DNA of 64,000 bases from Allium sativum. Its lineage: Eukaryota; Streptophyta; Magnoliopsida; Asparagales; Amaryllidaceae. Every line of letters begins with the position of its first letter. Position 1 is the stretch's first letter. The stretch covers positions 902,774,177 to 902,838,176 of the forward strand of contig CM060915.1 in assembly GCA_030737875.1 (NCBI GenBank), read 5' to 3'. Of this stretch, positions 42,701 to 52,846 are shown in pieces. A model generated the notes under the pieces. That model was not told the origin of the DNA. It did not search any database and saw nothing but the letters and a program-made list of their open reading frames with translations. A program made the translations under genes and the position numbers.

Positions 42701-43912
42701 TGTAACACCCCACCTCCGCCAATGCCACTCTTGCAGGGACATTAGCTTTGGAGGGGCGTTAAACAAGGTAAACATGCATGCAGATATCACAAGACAGAAC
42801 ATATAAGTAAAACAGAGTAGTAAAGCAGCGGATAAAACTTAGCATTTCAAAACCACAGTTATGGTACAACAAAGTACTTGGTCATTATTTTCCAACAATA
42901 AAGTCTAGATAAAAGCATAAACTGAAAAACTGAAATACATAAAGTACTATCCCCAAAATGAAGTGATAAACCATAGCTAGCTCAATGTCCAAAACCGTAC
43001 ATGAGCAAATCCAGTAAGCAAGCTGTAAAGATCCAAGCTAAGCTCCAATGTTCCTACCCTGAGAACCTGAGGGGGGGGAAACGGAAGAAAAGAGGCGAAA
43101 GAAAACAGGTCAGTCAAAAAGACTGGTAAGCCCTACTACTATCTGTCTATGAACTAGTAAAGTTAACTGGCATGAGAAGCTGAGATGAACATAAGGATAA
43201 CAACATACTGGCATGATGATTAACTAACAAGATAGATAAAGGTGTCATCGCATAATTAAGGTTATGTTTTGCACCATGGGTGTACTAGCATTCTAACATG
43301 TCAAGTAAAAACAAGAATTGATCCCTTGGCCCAAGCTTGGCCCATCATCATGAGGTGACCTAAATTAAGGTCCAACTACACGGTCTAGTCGATCGGCTCC
43401 CTATAAGCCTAACTCGTCAAGTGTCGGTGTCATACGGCCTAATCATGTAATGTAGTTGACTATGCAGGGTCCACCCTAGGGTGTATCTGGCCCTACGGTG
43501 TAACCCTCAGACACTATACCATGATGCACAGTCCAAACCTACCGGTGCCCGTGTTCAACTCCGGACTTGATGTGCACGACCATGGTCCGCCTGAACAACC
43601 GGGGCATCATTCAGCCGTCTCTTTTGGTCTCTTACAATCAGCCCAGTAATCGTGCCCCACCCTAGCCTAGTCCTAGGGTCTTATGATACATCTAGAAGGT
43701 TACTGCTGAAAAGGACCACGCAACTAGGGTTTCTTAATGGGTTAAATGTGGTTAACCCGATCCAAACGTGGATTAAATCGGTTAAGAGTACCCAAGGCTC
43801 CTGAGTTAACCTCGATTAATCCATCAAGCCAAATTGGTTAAGTATTAAGTGGACCATGACTTAACCCTAATCAGGAGGCATTAATTAACTTAATGCGCTT
43901 TAACCTCTCACA

Positions 43913-44091
43913 TTAGACTTTGTTGTGGTTACTAGTTAAGCCGGGCGGGTCCGGGTAGCTTTACACCACAACTAGGTCTAACCTCGGGTTCGAGCACAAC
44001 ATGACCAACTTCTCACATTGGGTCTTATTGTTTGTAGCCACTAGTTAAGCCGGGCGGGTCCGGGTAGATTTATGCTACAAACTCAACCCAA
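43913..44091 (-). other. Twin hairpin module, element D 3' LTR
   Basis: On the plus strand GTTGTGGT (43922-43929) pairs with ACCACAAC (43965-43972) and TTAGAC with GTCTAA. GTTTGTAGC (44030-44038) pairs with GCTACAAAC (44074-44082) and TTGGGT with ACCCAA. The apical part GCCGGGCGGGTCCGGG is the reverse of that in C. Confidence 0.79.
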
Positions 44092-44639
44092 CCTCGAGTT
44101 GGCCACACTCATATTTCTAAGTGTCATGTCCATTATGTTTCCAAAACATAATTACAAGTTAACATATCACGTCATGTTATAAAAATCATGTTCATGTCAT
44201 AATTTTACCCAACCCCAACATAATCCCATCGTTTACATACTCGCAACAACGCATAAAGGATAAAATAGGGAACTTGGCATAATCATGACAAAAAGGTGTT
44301 GAAGCCACAAGTTTATCATGGTGGCATATGGAATGTACATATATTCATATACTTGCATATTGCATCATTAGGCTTCAAAAGCATGCATAAAACCAAACTT
44401 AGCATGTGAGTGATACATGGTGATAAATGACATGTGGAAGTTGCTAGAAGTTCGCATTTAGCCTCACATGCAAGTTATCATAAGGGATATGATAACTTCC
44501 ATATTGCCAAAATGCAACCTTCAACATAAAGCTTGGAGCTTTATGCTCACAACATCAAGTTTAACTTGCATAACATGATAACATGATCAACCCAAACTTG
44601 CATAACATAGCAACATGTGTCATACATAATGATTAACCC

Positions 44640-44790
44640 AACTTGCATAATGATCATCCAAACTTGAATATAATGATCAACCAAACTTGCATATAATGAT
44701 CAACCAAACTTGCATATAATGATCAACCAAACTTGCATATCATAATGATCAACCAAACTTGCATATCATAATGATCAACCCCAAACTTGC
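44640..44790 (-). repeat. 23-27-bp tandem repeats in element D 3' LTR
   Basis: Six or so copies of AATGATCAACCAAACTTGC with a CATAT or CATATCAT extension are present. The 5' LTR (51775-51900) has about one copy fewer. The array lies just downstream of the donor-like site, as in C and E. Confidence 0.82.
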
Positions 44791-45163
44791 ATCATTCATT
44801 TAACTTTAGAGTTCAAGAAAGAAAGTAGAAAAGGGCTTACAATGCTATGAAGACACAAATAAATAGTTATTATAAAGATTGAGACGAAGCCCTTATGCAA
44901 AACCCAAATATGCAAGCTCCAAATGAAAAACCCTTGAGCCAAATCAATAAAAATTCTTGCTTTGAAAGAGAAATGTTGCAACTTGACTTGAATGCAAACT
45001 AAGAACACTCATACAAGCTTGAAAATACTTGTATGCACTCAAAATCTCTCATATAGATAGACTTAGGAATTTTAGCATGAGAGTGGAGGCCATGAGAGGA
45101 ACAAATTTGGCATAGTTTAGTTGTAGGAATGAATAATGATGATTTAGGCTAGGTTTAGGGGTC

Positions 45164-45171
45164 TTTTTATA
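45164..45171 (-). promoter_or_regulatory. TATA box of element D 3' LTR
   Basis: The minus strand reads CTATAAAAAGACC, 585 bp into the LTR. The 5' LTR copy is at 52270-52277. Confidence 0.7.
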
Positions 45172-45755
45172 GAGGATTAGGATAGTATTAGCCATAGGAT
45201 TAACCCTAGATTCAATCCAAGCCATCAAAGCATGTCTTGGGGAAGAAGTCAAGTGTAGGAACCATCTAGGGCCTTTAGATTAAAGCTGAACCATGAGAAC
45301 CATTCAAATGCAAAATCTGCATTTGAGCGAATCGGCCCACGGGTTGACAGCCAAACACCTTGGATTAACCCCTAGTCGACCCAGCGAGCTCGGGTCGACC
45401 TCAAAAATCGGCCGGTTCGGTTATTCCCCTCTCCCAATTCGCTGTTTTGAACATTTTTGCATATTTATTTATTTAATTTTCAATTATATATATATATATA
45501 TCAATATATATATATTTCTCTGCGCAACCCATTTCACTTAATTAAGTATACTTTAATTTGTGAATTTTTCGTGAAACTTCGCGAGGCCATATCTTGGTCA
45601 TACGGACTCCGATTTTCGAAAACTCGGACTCTATTTCGCGTATTTTTCCGAGACGAACGCAATGGCATAGCCCGTTTCCCTTGATTCAGATTTTACAGTT
45701 TAATTCTGCCTCCATTTATGTTATAACATGTTATTCAAAAATACGACTTGTTACA

Positions 45756-45790
45756 TTCTCCCCTCCTTAAAGGATTTCGTCCCCGAAATC
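45756..45790 (-). promoter_or_regulatory. Polypurine tract of element D
   Basis: On the minus strand GATTTCG-GGGA-CGAAATC is followed by AAGGAGGGGAGAA and the LTR start. The plus strand shows TTCTCCCCTCCTT at 45756-45768. Confidence 0.92.
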
Positions 45791-46283
45791 TCCAAGTTAG
45801 GAACAACGTATCCTACCATCCATCACCCATCTACTCAAAACATCATCCACGTGCAGTCATTGTCCTTAAAGGATTCTAAATGCTGTATGATCATATGCAA
45901 AGGTGTGTGTATATGTACTTATCTAATGCAAAAATCAGGCGGTTACTGATTCAGTAAACCTCCTTAATGCAAAGCATGTTGATGAAATGAGTCCATATGT
46001 ATGCAAATTCCTAACATATTTATGATCTCTACATGAGTGCACATAACATCCATCCATATGCAACATCCATGTGATAGCATACAAGTTTCATCCATGAATA
46101 AGCATAAACACTCATGCGTATGCGGTATGAAAGTGTGTGAGCCGATCTTAGTGCCTAACGTGTATCATGCATCCACGAGTATCCACGTGCAAACACTTGC
46201 AACCATTTGCAACCATCAAGCATAACATGTTTCAAATACATGTTTCATCCAAAAGGTTTCTACCTAAGGTCCTCATAACAAGA
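45791..46283 (-). other. 3' untranslated region of element D
   Basis: This carries the shared 3' UTR words: GTGTGTGTATATG, the hairpin AGGCGGTTACTG/CAGTAAACCTCCT at 45937-45963, and CATAACATGTTTCAAATACATG near 46220. No gene is present. Confidence 0.75.
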
Positions 46284-47078
46284 TTAACGAGATAACAAGA
46301 TAAACAAGATAATCATGGATAGCAAAAGAAAGATAGGAAAAGAGATCGAGAATGTACCCTCAAAAAGAAATGGATAAAGCCCACGCATCTTCTCCTCGGT
46401 TTCCCAAGTTGCGTCCTCATCTGCTTCACTCCACTGAACTTTCACCAATTTGACTTCTCGATTCCTTAGCTTCTTGATCTTTGTTCCCAAAATACGAATC
46501 GGAGCTTTTCTCAAGGTTGCTTCTTTCTCTACCTCAATGTCTTCAAGAATGCTTGGTTCAACCACCTCAGCGGACTCATGTAGGCACTTCCGGAGATGCG
46601 AGACATGAAAGACATTATGCACTCCGACTAGCTTCTCGGGCAATTCCACCTTATAGGCCATCTTTCCAACTCTTTCTATAGTAGGGAAGGGTCCTACGAT
46701 CCTTGGTGCCAGCTTCCCAACTGCTCCAAAACGAACCACATTACGCAAAGAAGAAACCTTCACGAAAACCATGTCCCCAACTTCGAATTCCAAATCTGCC
46801 CTTCGCTTGTCAGCATAGGATTTCTGTCTATCTTGGGCCGCTTTCATCCTCCTTCTCACTAATTCAACTTTCTCGGATGTGTCTCGTATCATATCGGGCC
46901 CAAGTATAAGTCTATCTGTTGTCTCCCACCAACAAGATGGTGACCTACACGGCCTCCCATACAAAGCTTCAAATGGTGCCATCCCTATGCTGGCTTGATA
47001 GCTATTATTATAAGCAAACTCTACAAGAGGAAGGCGGTCTTCCCTAGTACCACCAAAGTCAAGAACATAAAGTCTCAA
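46284..47078 (-). CDS. Integrase C-terminal half and chromodomain-like tail, element D (frame of 264 codons)
   Basis: The frame covers integrase from just after the catalytic Glu to the end. Signature words are [67 protein letters not shown] and the chromodomain-like LRNREVKLVKVQW with ATWETEEKM. A hydrophobic read-through tail (about 20 residues) follows. The first Met is not the true start; it is the first Met after a frameshift at about 47079-47100 that separates this frame from the core at 47096-47308. It is open along its whole length, whereas A has a stop at the position of Gln in AAQDRQKSY. Targeting to heterochromatin by such tails is known for chromoviruses. As a separate protein it would not be active. 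Confidence 0.85.
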   Translation of the reverse strand: MRLYVLDFGGTREDRLPLVEFAYNNSYQASIGMAPFEALYGRPCRSPSCWWETTDRLILGPDMIRDTSEKVELVRRRMKAAQDRQKSYADKRRADLEFEVGDMVFVKVSSLRNVVRFGAVGKLAPRIVGPFPTIERVGKMAYKVELPEKLVGVHNVFHVSHLRKCLHESAEVVEPSILEDIEVEKEATLRKAPIRILGTKIKKLRNREVKLVKVQWSEADEDATWETEEKMRGLYPFLFEGTFSISFPIFLLLSMIILFILLSR

Positions 47079-47345
47079 AAAGATCTTCTATCACTCTATT
47101 CACCCTTTTCGATTCGGCCATCCGTCTGGGGGTGATAGGCTGTACTCAGATTCAATCGCGTACCCATCGCTTCTTGCAAACTATTCCAAAACTGGCTAGT
47201 GAAAATCGGGTCACGATCGCTAACTATGCTAGAAGGAACTCCATGCAACCGCACTATCTCTCGAAGATAAGTAGATGCTAGCCATGATACGGTCCTCTTG
47301 CTGTTCACTGGAATGAAATTGGCTCTCTCTTTGTAAGTCTATCAG
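47079..47345 (-). pseudogene. Integrase core, N-terminal part, element D (frameshifted)
   Basis: On the minus strand NFIPVNSKRTVSWLASTYLR is followed by [20 protein letters not shown], with the second catalytic Asp. STAYHPQTDG follows, and the frame is then lost just before the catalytic Glu. The first catalytic Asp is not preserved upstream, where sequence changes to the cassette at about 47346. The frame 47096-47308 is the main open part. Confidence 0.82.
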
Positions 47346-48001
47346 TTATTACTCATATCCCATAAAGTCCAAATGGTTTGGTGACGAACATCTTCACCGC
47401 AACTATATATCACAAATAGGCGAGTCATACTCCTTATGGAGTTTGCAACAGAACTAAGGTTGAGGATAGGACCGAGAGGATATTCTTAAAAGATAGCGTG
47501 CGAGCAAGCTCTACGGAATAATAGGGATAAGGATATACTCTTAGAAAGGGATTTAATGCGCGTATCTAGTCTTCAATCTTCTAAGCCGCATTTTCTTGTG
47601 CTTAATCCCATCGTGCCCTGACCGTCTTTTAACTTCACAATTCCGTAGTTCTTAATTCTTATTTCCAAAATATGAGTTAAAACTCATTTCACCGTTGCCT
47701 CTCATTCCCCTTCCACTTATCCTTTGCCTAACATACTTGGCTTCTACCCAACTGCATACTCATGGTTTCATGCAGGCTTTCCAAAATTCGTTAGTGAATC
47801 TCGGATCTCGTTTACATACTATACGGTATCCCACATAGAAAACTATCTCTTGAAAAAAAGTGCCAATCCACGTTGCCAACTGTACTTACTAGGGTGATTT
47901 TTCTAACCCAAGCTTAAGTAAAATGGACTATCCGCCTTAGTAGCGAATACCACCGGAGCACCCCATTCTGAAATGCTTCGCCTAATGAAATTTTTCTCAA
48001 G
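47346..48001 (-). pseudogene. Collapsed RT-integrase-chromodomain cassette, element D
   Basis: The minus strand continues from the RT start (GAPVVFATKAD near 47945-47980). Within about 150 bp it reaches a degenerate integrase EIRDSLTNFGKPA-like stretch, then a chromodomain-tail remnant (near 47600-47650), then UTR-like TATCCTCTCGGTCC (near 47485). After that it returns to an earlier integrase segment. The order is therefore duplicated: a collapsed pol is followed by a second, fuller integrase. Many stops are present. Confidence 0.75.
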
Positions 48002-48364
48002 CTACTCCTTGATTTGCTTACCAAGCTCTCTCCTTTCTCGCGGGGCCATGTGCCTAATGGGCAATGTAACTGGCTTGGCATTATCAACCAGATAAATGCG
48101 GAAATCTATCTCCCGCTTAGGGGGTAACCCCCTTACTTCTTCAAAGACATCAGGATAGTCTCGGACCACCCTTACAGATTGCAGATCATCGATGGACGAG
48201 TCAAGAGATTCAAGATAACATAACATGACGGGACCTCTAGGGTTACAAGAAATTTCTAGGGTATTACCGAGGCGAGTCATGATCCTCACCACCCTAGGTT
48301 CACAATCGAGAATGACTCCATAACTGGACAACCAATCCACCTCCAAAATCAACCCGTATCCCAT
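48002..48364 (-). CDS. Protease-RT linker and RT N-terminus, element D (fragment, 120 codons)
   Basis: The frame reads LEVDWLSSYGVILDCEPR, a protease C-terminal word, and then LPPKREIDFRIYLVDNAKPV with MAPRERRELGKQIKE, the conserved entry to Ty3/gypsy RT. A stop follows where the related elements continue into the RT palm. A stop and frame change at about 48365-48376 separate it from the gag-protease frame. It is a remnant and not a separate gene. Confidence 0.82.
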   Translation of the reverse strand: MGYGLILEVDWLSSYGVILDCEPRVVRIMTRLGNTLEISCNPRGPVMLCYLESLDSSIDDLQSVRVVRDYPDVFEEVRGLPPKREIDFRIYLVDNAKPVTLPIRHMAPRERRELGKQIKE

Positions 48365-48376
48365 AAACCCGAGAAC

Positions 48377-49636
48377 CTAAACATTACACATGAATTCTAT
48401 GCTCAAGATAGAGATTTTCAAATCCACACAAATCACAGGTAGATGGGCGGAACCCCCAATTGGATTTGAAACACAAACGGGATCCTCAACTAAGCTAGTA
48501 CTTAGGTGCAAACTTTCAACAATATCAGAAGAGATAAAGCTATGCGATGCGCCAGAATCAAATAAGGTGCGAACAGGAAAATCAGAAATGTAAACATGAA
48601 TTTCTATAAAAACTCTACCTCGATCAAAAGCTGGAAGAGCGAGGAGAGCCTGCAATTGCCCTCCAGAGGGTCTTACTTGCTGAGTTTGTCCTTGCCCTTG
48701 TCCTTGCTTCTTGGGGCAATCCTTACTGAAATGTCCAGTCTCTCCACAATGAAAGCATTCGCCCAACTTCCTTTTCTTCTTCCTACAGTCTTTGGCTATG
48801 TGCCCAGTAATCCCACAGAAGTTGCACTTCCTCCTTTCTCTTGACTTGTTGTCCTTGCTATTGTTGTTCTTCTTATCTCTTTTCTCAGTATCTTCCTTCT
48901 TGCCTTGGGACTCATTTGCCTTGACCTTCTTCTTGACACTCTTATCTTCTTCTTGAAGTAGGGTCATATTCACCAAACTCTCGAAGGTCGCCCCCAGGGG
49001 TATATGAGATATGGCCAAACCGCGCAAGGGCTCATTTAATCCTAGAGCAAAGCGTAGGGCCTTCTTCCGAGCGGTGTTAACCCATTCTAGACCGAACTGA
49101 GCAAGTTGATTAAACTTATCCACGTATTCTCCAATGGTCATGTCCCCTTGCTTTAGTGACAGGAACCTCTCTAGCTGAAGGTTCTCTTCTGTCGATGATA
49201 GAAACTTTAGTCCAAACCTTCTCCTAAAGTCATCCCAAGTCTCAATGGGTCTAGTAGTGGTGGTGACTACCCACCAATAAGCAGCTTCCCCTTTCAATAG
49301 CCATACCGCCAACAGAACTTTCCTACGATCTTCCACATCAAAGATAGCAAAGAGGTCTTCAGTTTCCTTTAACCAGTTTCTTGCCTCCACGGGGGTCTCC
49401 GTTCCGACAAAATTCTTGCAACCCATTGCCTTAAAGTCTTTGCAAAGCTTTGCGAAATCCTCTTGCGGATGCTGAGGGGGAGGATGAACCTCAGCTACGG
49501 GAGGAGGAGAGATGTTAGCGACGGGGGAAGGAGGAGGAATGTTCGCGGGGCCGACTTCATTCGCCCTTGCCTCCATAAATCTCCAGAACCAGACGGGTAC
49601 TTGTACGCCTTCCGGGATGTTAAAGCGATCGGCCAT
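48377..49636 (-). CDS. gag: Gag-protease polyprotein of element D (419 aa, open)
   Basis: Gag forms the particle, and the aspartic protease matures it. A proline-rich N-terminus (34-57) precedes capsid words ARNWLKETEDLF and VWLLKGEAAYWW (about 85-122). The stretch around STEENLQLERFLS (148-160) is what C has lost. CCHC knuckles are CNFCGITGHIAKDC (271-284) and CFHCGETGHFSKDC (294-307). The protease motif LFDSGASHSF follows at 358-367, in the same frame. The frame ends at 48377, before the conserved protease C-terminal Leu-Gly-type motif, so protease may be incomplete. The start is the first ATG after the primer site, with TTTTAGT before it. It is the most complete Gag-protease in the window. 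Confidence 0.92.
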   Translation of the reverse strand: MADRFNIPEGVQVPVWFWRFMEARANEVGPANIPPPSPVANISPPPVAEVHPPPQHPQEDFAKLCKDFKAMGCKNFVGTETPVEARNWLKETEDLFAIFDVEDRRKVLLAVWLLKGEAAYWWVVTTTTRPIETWDDFRRRFGLKFLSSTEENLQLERFLSLKQGDMTIGEYVDKFNQLAQFGLEWVNTARKKALRFALGLNEPLRGLAISHIPLGATFESLVNMTLLQEEDKSVKKKVKANESQGKKEDTEKRDKKNNNSKDNKSRERRKCNFCGITGHIAKDCRKKKRKLGECFHCGETGHFSKDCPKKQGQGQGQTQQVRPSGGQLQALLALPAFDRGRVFIEIHVYISDFPVRTLFDSGASHSFISSDIVESLHLSTSLVEDPVCVSNPIGGSAHLPVICVDLKISILSIEFMCNV

Positions 49637-49815
49637 ACTAAAACGAAGAAAAAGATAGATTCAGAACGAAGAAACGAAGGATAGTGCTATGGCTTTTGGG
49701 GAATAGCCTTTTTAAAATAACTAGACTTTTCTTGGAAAATACTTAATTGGTTTTGAAAATAGTTTTTCAAAAGGTAAGTTTCAAAAACACTTTTGCTCAA
49801 ATCTTGTAAACCTTA

Positions 49816-49830
49816 TGCTCTGATACCAAA
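49816..49830 (-). promoter_or_regulatory. Primer binding site of element D
   Basis: On the minus strand TTTGGTATCAGAGCA follows the LTR end and is a tRNA-iMet type site. Confidence 0.94.
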
Positions 49831-52800
49831 TGTAACACCCAACCTCCGCCAATGCCACTCTTGCAAGGACATTAGCTTTGGAGGGGCGTTAAACAAGGTA
49901 AACATGCATGCAGATATCACAAGACAGAACATATAAGTAAAACAGAGTAGTAAAGCAGCGGATAAAACTTAGCATTTCAAAACCACAGTCATGTTACAAC
50001 AAAGTACTTGGTCATTATTTTCCAACAATAAAGTCTAGATAAAAGCATAAACTGAAAAACTGAAATACATAAAGTACTATCCCCAAAATGAAGTGATAAA
50101 CCATAGCTAGCTCAATGTCCAAAACCGTACATGAGCAAATCCAGTAAGCAAGCTGTAAAGATCCAAGCTAAGCTCCAATGTTCTCACCCTGAGAACCTGA
50201 GGGGGGGGGGGGGGAACGGAAGAAAAGAGCGAAAGAAAACAGGTCAGTCAAAAAGACTGGTAAGCCCTACTACTATCTGTCTATAAACTAGTAAAGTTAA
50301 CTGGCATGAGAAGCTGAGATGAACATAAGGATAACAACATACTGGCATGACGATTAACTAACAAGATAGATAAATGTGTCATCGCATAATTAAGGCTAAG
50401 TTTTGCACCACGGGTGTACTAGCATTCTAACATGTCAAGTAAAAACAAGAATTGATCCCTTGGCCCAAGCTTGGCCCATCATCATGAGGTGACCTAAATT
50501 AAGGTCCAACTACACGGTCTAGTCGATCGGCTCCCTATAAGCCTAACTCGTCAAGTGTCGGTGTCATACGGTCTAATCATGTAATGTAGTTGACTGTGCA
50601 GGGTCCACCCTAGGGTGGCCCTACGGTGTAACCCTCAGACACCATACCATGATGCACAGTCCAAACCTACCGGTGCCCGTGTTCAACTCCGGACTTGATG
50701 TGCACGACCATGGTCCGCCTGAACAACCGGGGCATCATTCAGCCGTCTCTTTTGGTCTCTTACAATTAGCCCAGTAATCGTGCCCCACCCTAGCCTAGTC
50801 CTAGGGTCTTATGATACATCTAGAAGGTTACTGCTGAAAAGGACCACGCAACTAGGGTTTCTTAATGGGTTAAATGTGGTTCACCCGATCCAAACGTGGA
50901 TTAAATCGGTTAAGAGTACCCAAGGCTCCCGACTTAACCTCGATTAATCCATCAAGCCAAATTGGTTAAGTATTAAGTGGACCATGACTTAACCCTAATC
51001 AGGAGGCATTAATTAACTTAATGCGCTTTAACCTCTCACATCAGACTTTGTTGTGGTTACTAGTTAAGCCGGTCGGATCCGGGTAGCTTTACACCACAAC
51101 TAGGTCTAACCTCGGGTTCGAGCACAACATGACCAACTTCTCACATTGGGTCTTATTGTTTGTAGCCACTAGTTAAGCCGGGCGGGTCCGGGTAGATTTA
51201 TGCTACAAACTCAACCCAACCTCGAGTTGGCCACACTCATATTTTCTAAGTGTCATGTCCATTATGTTTCCAAAACATAATTACAAGTTAACATATCACG
51301 TCATGTTATAAAAATCATGTTCATGTCATAATTTTACCCAACCCCAACGTAATCCCATCATTTACATACTCGCAACAACGCATAAAGGATAAAATAGGGA
51401 ACTTGGCATAATCATGACAAAAAGGTGTTGAAGCCACAAGTTTATCATGGTGGCATATGGAATGTACATATATTCATATACTTGCATATTGCATCATTAG
51501 GCTTCAAAAGCATGCATAAAACCAAACTTAGCATGTGAGTGATACATGGTGATAAATGACATGTGGAAGTTGCTAGAAGTTCGCATTTAGCCTCACATGC
51601 AAGTTATCATAAGGGATATGATAACTTTCATGTTGCCAAAATGCAACCTTCAACATAAAGCTTGGAGCTTTATGCTCACAACATCAAGTTTAACTTGCAT
51701 AACATGACAACATGATCAACCCAAACTTGCATAACATAGCAACATGTGTCATACATAATGATTAACCCAACTTGCATAATGATCATCCAAACTTGCATAT
51801 AATGATCAACCAAACTTGCATATAATGATCAACCAAACTTGCATATCATAATGATCAACCAAACTTGCATATCATAATGATCAACCCCAAACTTGCATCA
51901 TTCATTTAACTTTAGAGTTCAAGAAAGAAAGTAGAAAAGGGCTTACAATGCTATGAAGACACAAATAAATAGTTATTATAAAGATTGAGACGAAGCCCTT
52001 ATGCAAAACCCAAATATGCAAGCTCCAAATGAAAAACCCTTGAGCCAAATCAATAAAAACTCTTGCTTTGAAAGAGAAATGTTGCAACTTGACTTGAATG
52101 CAAACTAAGAACACTCATACAAGCTTGAAAATACTTGTATGCACTCAAAATATCTCATATAGATAGACTTAGGAATTTTAGCATGAGAGTGGAGGCCATG
52201 AGAGGAACAAATTTGGCATAGTTTAGTTGTAGGAATGAATAATGATGATTTAGGCTAGGTTTAGGGGTCTTTTTATAGAGGATTAGGATAGTATTAGCCA
52301 TAGGATTAACCCTAGATTCAATCCAAGCCATCAAAGCATGTCTTGGGGAAGAAGTCAAGTGTAGGAACCATCTAGGGCCTTTAGATTAAAGCTGAACCAT
52401 GAGAACCATTCAAATGCAAAATCTGCATTTGAGCGAATCGGCCCACGGGTTGACAGCCAAACACCCTGAATTAACCCCTAGTCGACCCAGCGAGCTCGGG
52501 TCGACCTCAAAAATCGGCCGGTTCGGTTATTCCCCTCTCCCAATTCGCTGTTTTGAACATTTTTGCATATTTATTTATTTAATTTTCAATTATATATATA
52601 TTTCTCTGCGCAACCCATTTCACTTAATTAAGTATACTTTAATTTGTGAATTTTTCGTGTAACTTCGCGAGGCCATATCTTGGTCATACGGACTCCGATT
52701 TTCGAAAACTCGGACTCTATTTCGCGTATTTTTCCGAGACGAACGCAATGGCACAGCCCATTTCCCTTGATTCAGATTTTACAGTTTAATTCTGCCTCCA

Positions 52801-52841
52801 TTTATGTTATAACATGTTATTCAAAAATACGGGTTGTTACA
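49831..52841 (-). repeat. 5' LTR of element D
   Basis: On the minus strand it runs from TGTAACAACCCG (52841) to TGGGTGTTACA (49831). Differences from the 3' LTR include GGTTGGGTG for GGTGGGGTG at the 3' end, a longer C run (14 Gs on the plus strand at 50201), a deletion near 50619, one fewer tandem repeat, and a shorter (AT)n near 52590. TATAAAAA is at 52270-52277 and the donor-like site at 51946. Confidence 0.94.
51041..51220 (-). other. Twin hairpin module, element D 5' LTR
   Basis: This is the same module as in the 3' LTR. The inner stems are unchanged, but the outer pair of hairpin 2 has TCAGAC for TTAGAC, and the apical part has two changes (GGTCGGATCC for GGGCGGGTCC). Confidence 0.76.
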
Positions 52842-52846
52842 GTCCT
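52842..52846. repeat. Target site duplication of element D, right copy
   Basis: GTCCT follows the LTR terminus and matches 42696-42700. Confidence 0.95.

Larger units (their letters stand above)
42701..45755 (-). repeat. 3' LTR of element D
   Basis: On the minus strand it runs from TGTAACAAGTCG (45755) to GGTGGGGTGTTACA (42701). It holds a chimeric U3 (see findings), TATAAAAA at 45164-45171, a donor-like TTGTAAGCC at 44840, and 23-27-bp repeats with AATGATCAACCAAACTTGC at 44640-44790. Twin hairpins lie at 43913-44091, CACCC-TA-GGGTG at 43472-43483, and a C tract ending CCCTCAGG at about 43077. Confidence 0.94.
42701..52841 (-). mobile_element. Element D: complete minus-strand Ty3/gypsy element, 10,141 bp
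   Basis: LTRs of 3055 bp (3') and 3011 bp (5') flank an interior of 4.1 kb, with GTCCT on both sides. Order on the minus strand: primer site, gag-protease (intact frame), RT start, collapsed cassette, integrase and chromodomain-like tail (one frameshift), polypurine tract. Most of RT and all RNase H are missing. LTR pairs differ at about 35 sites by eye (about 1.2%), plus small indels. It is non-autonomous. Confidence 0.95.
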
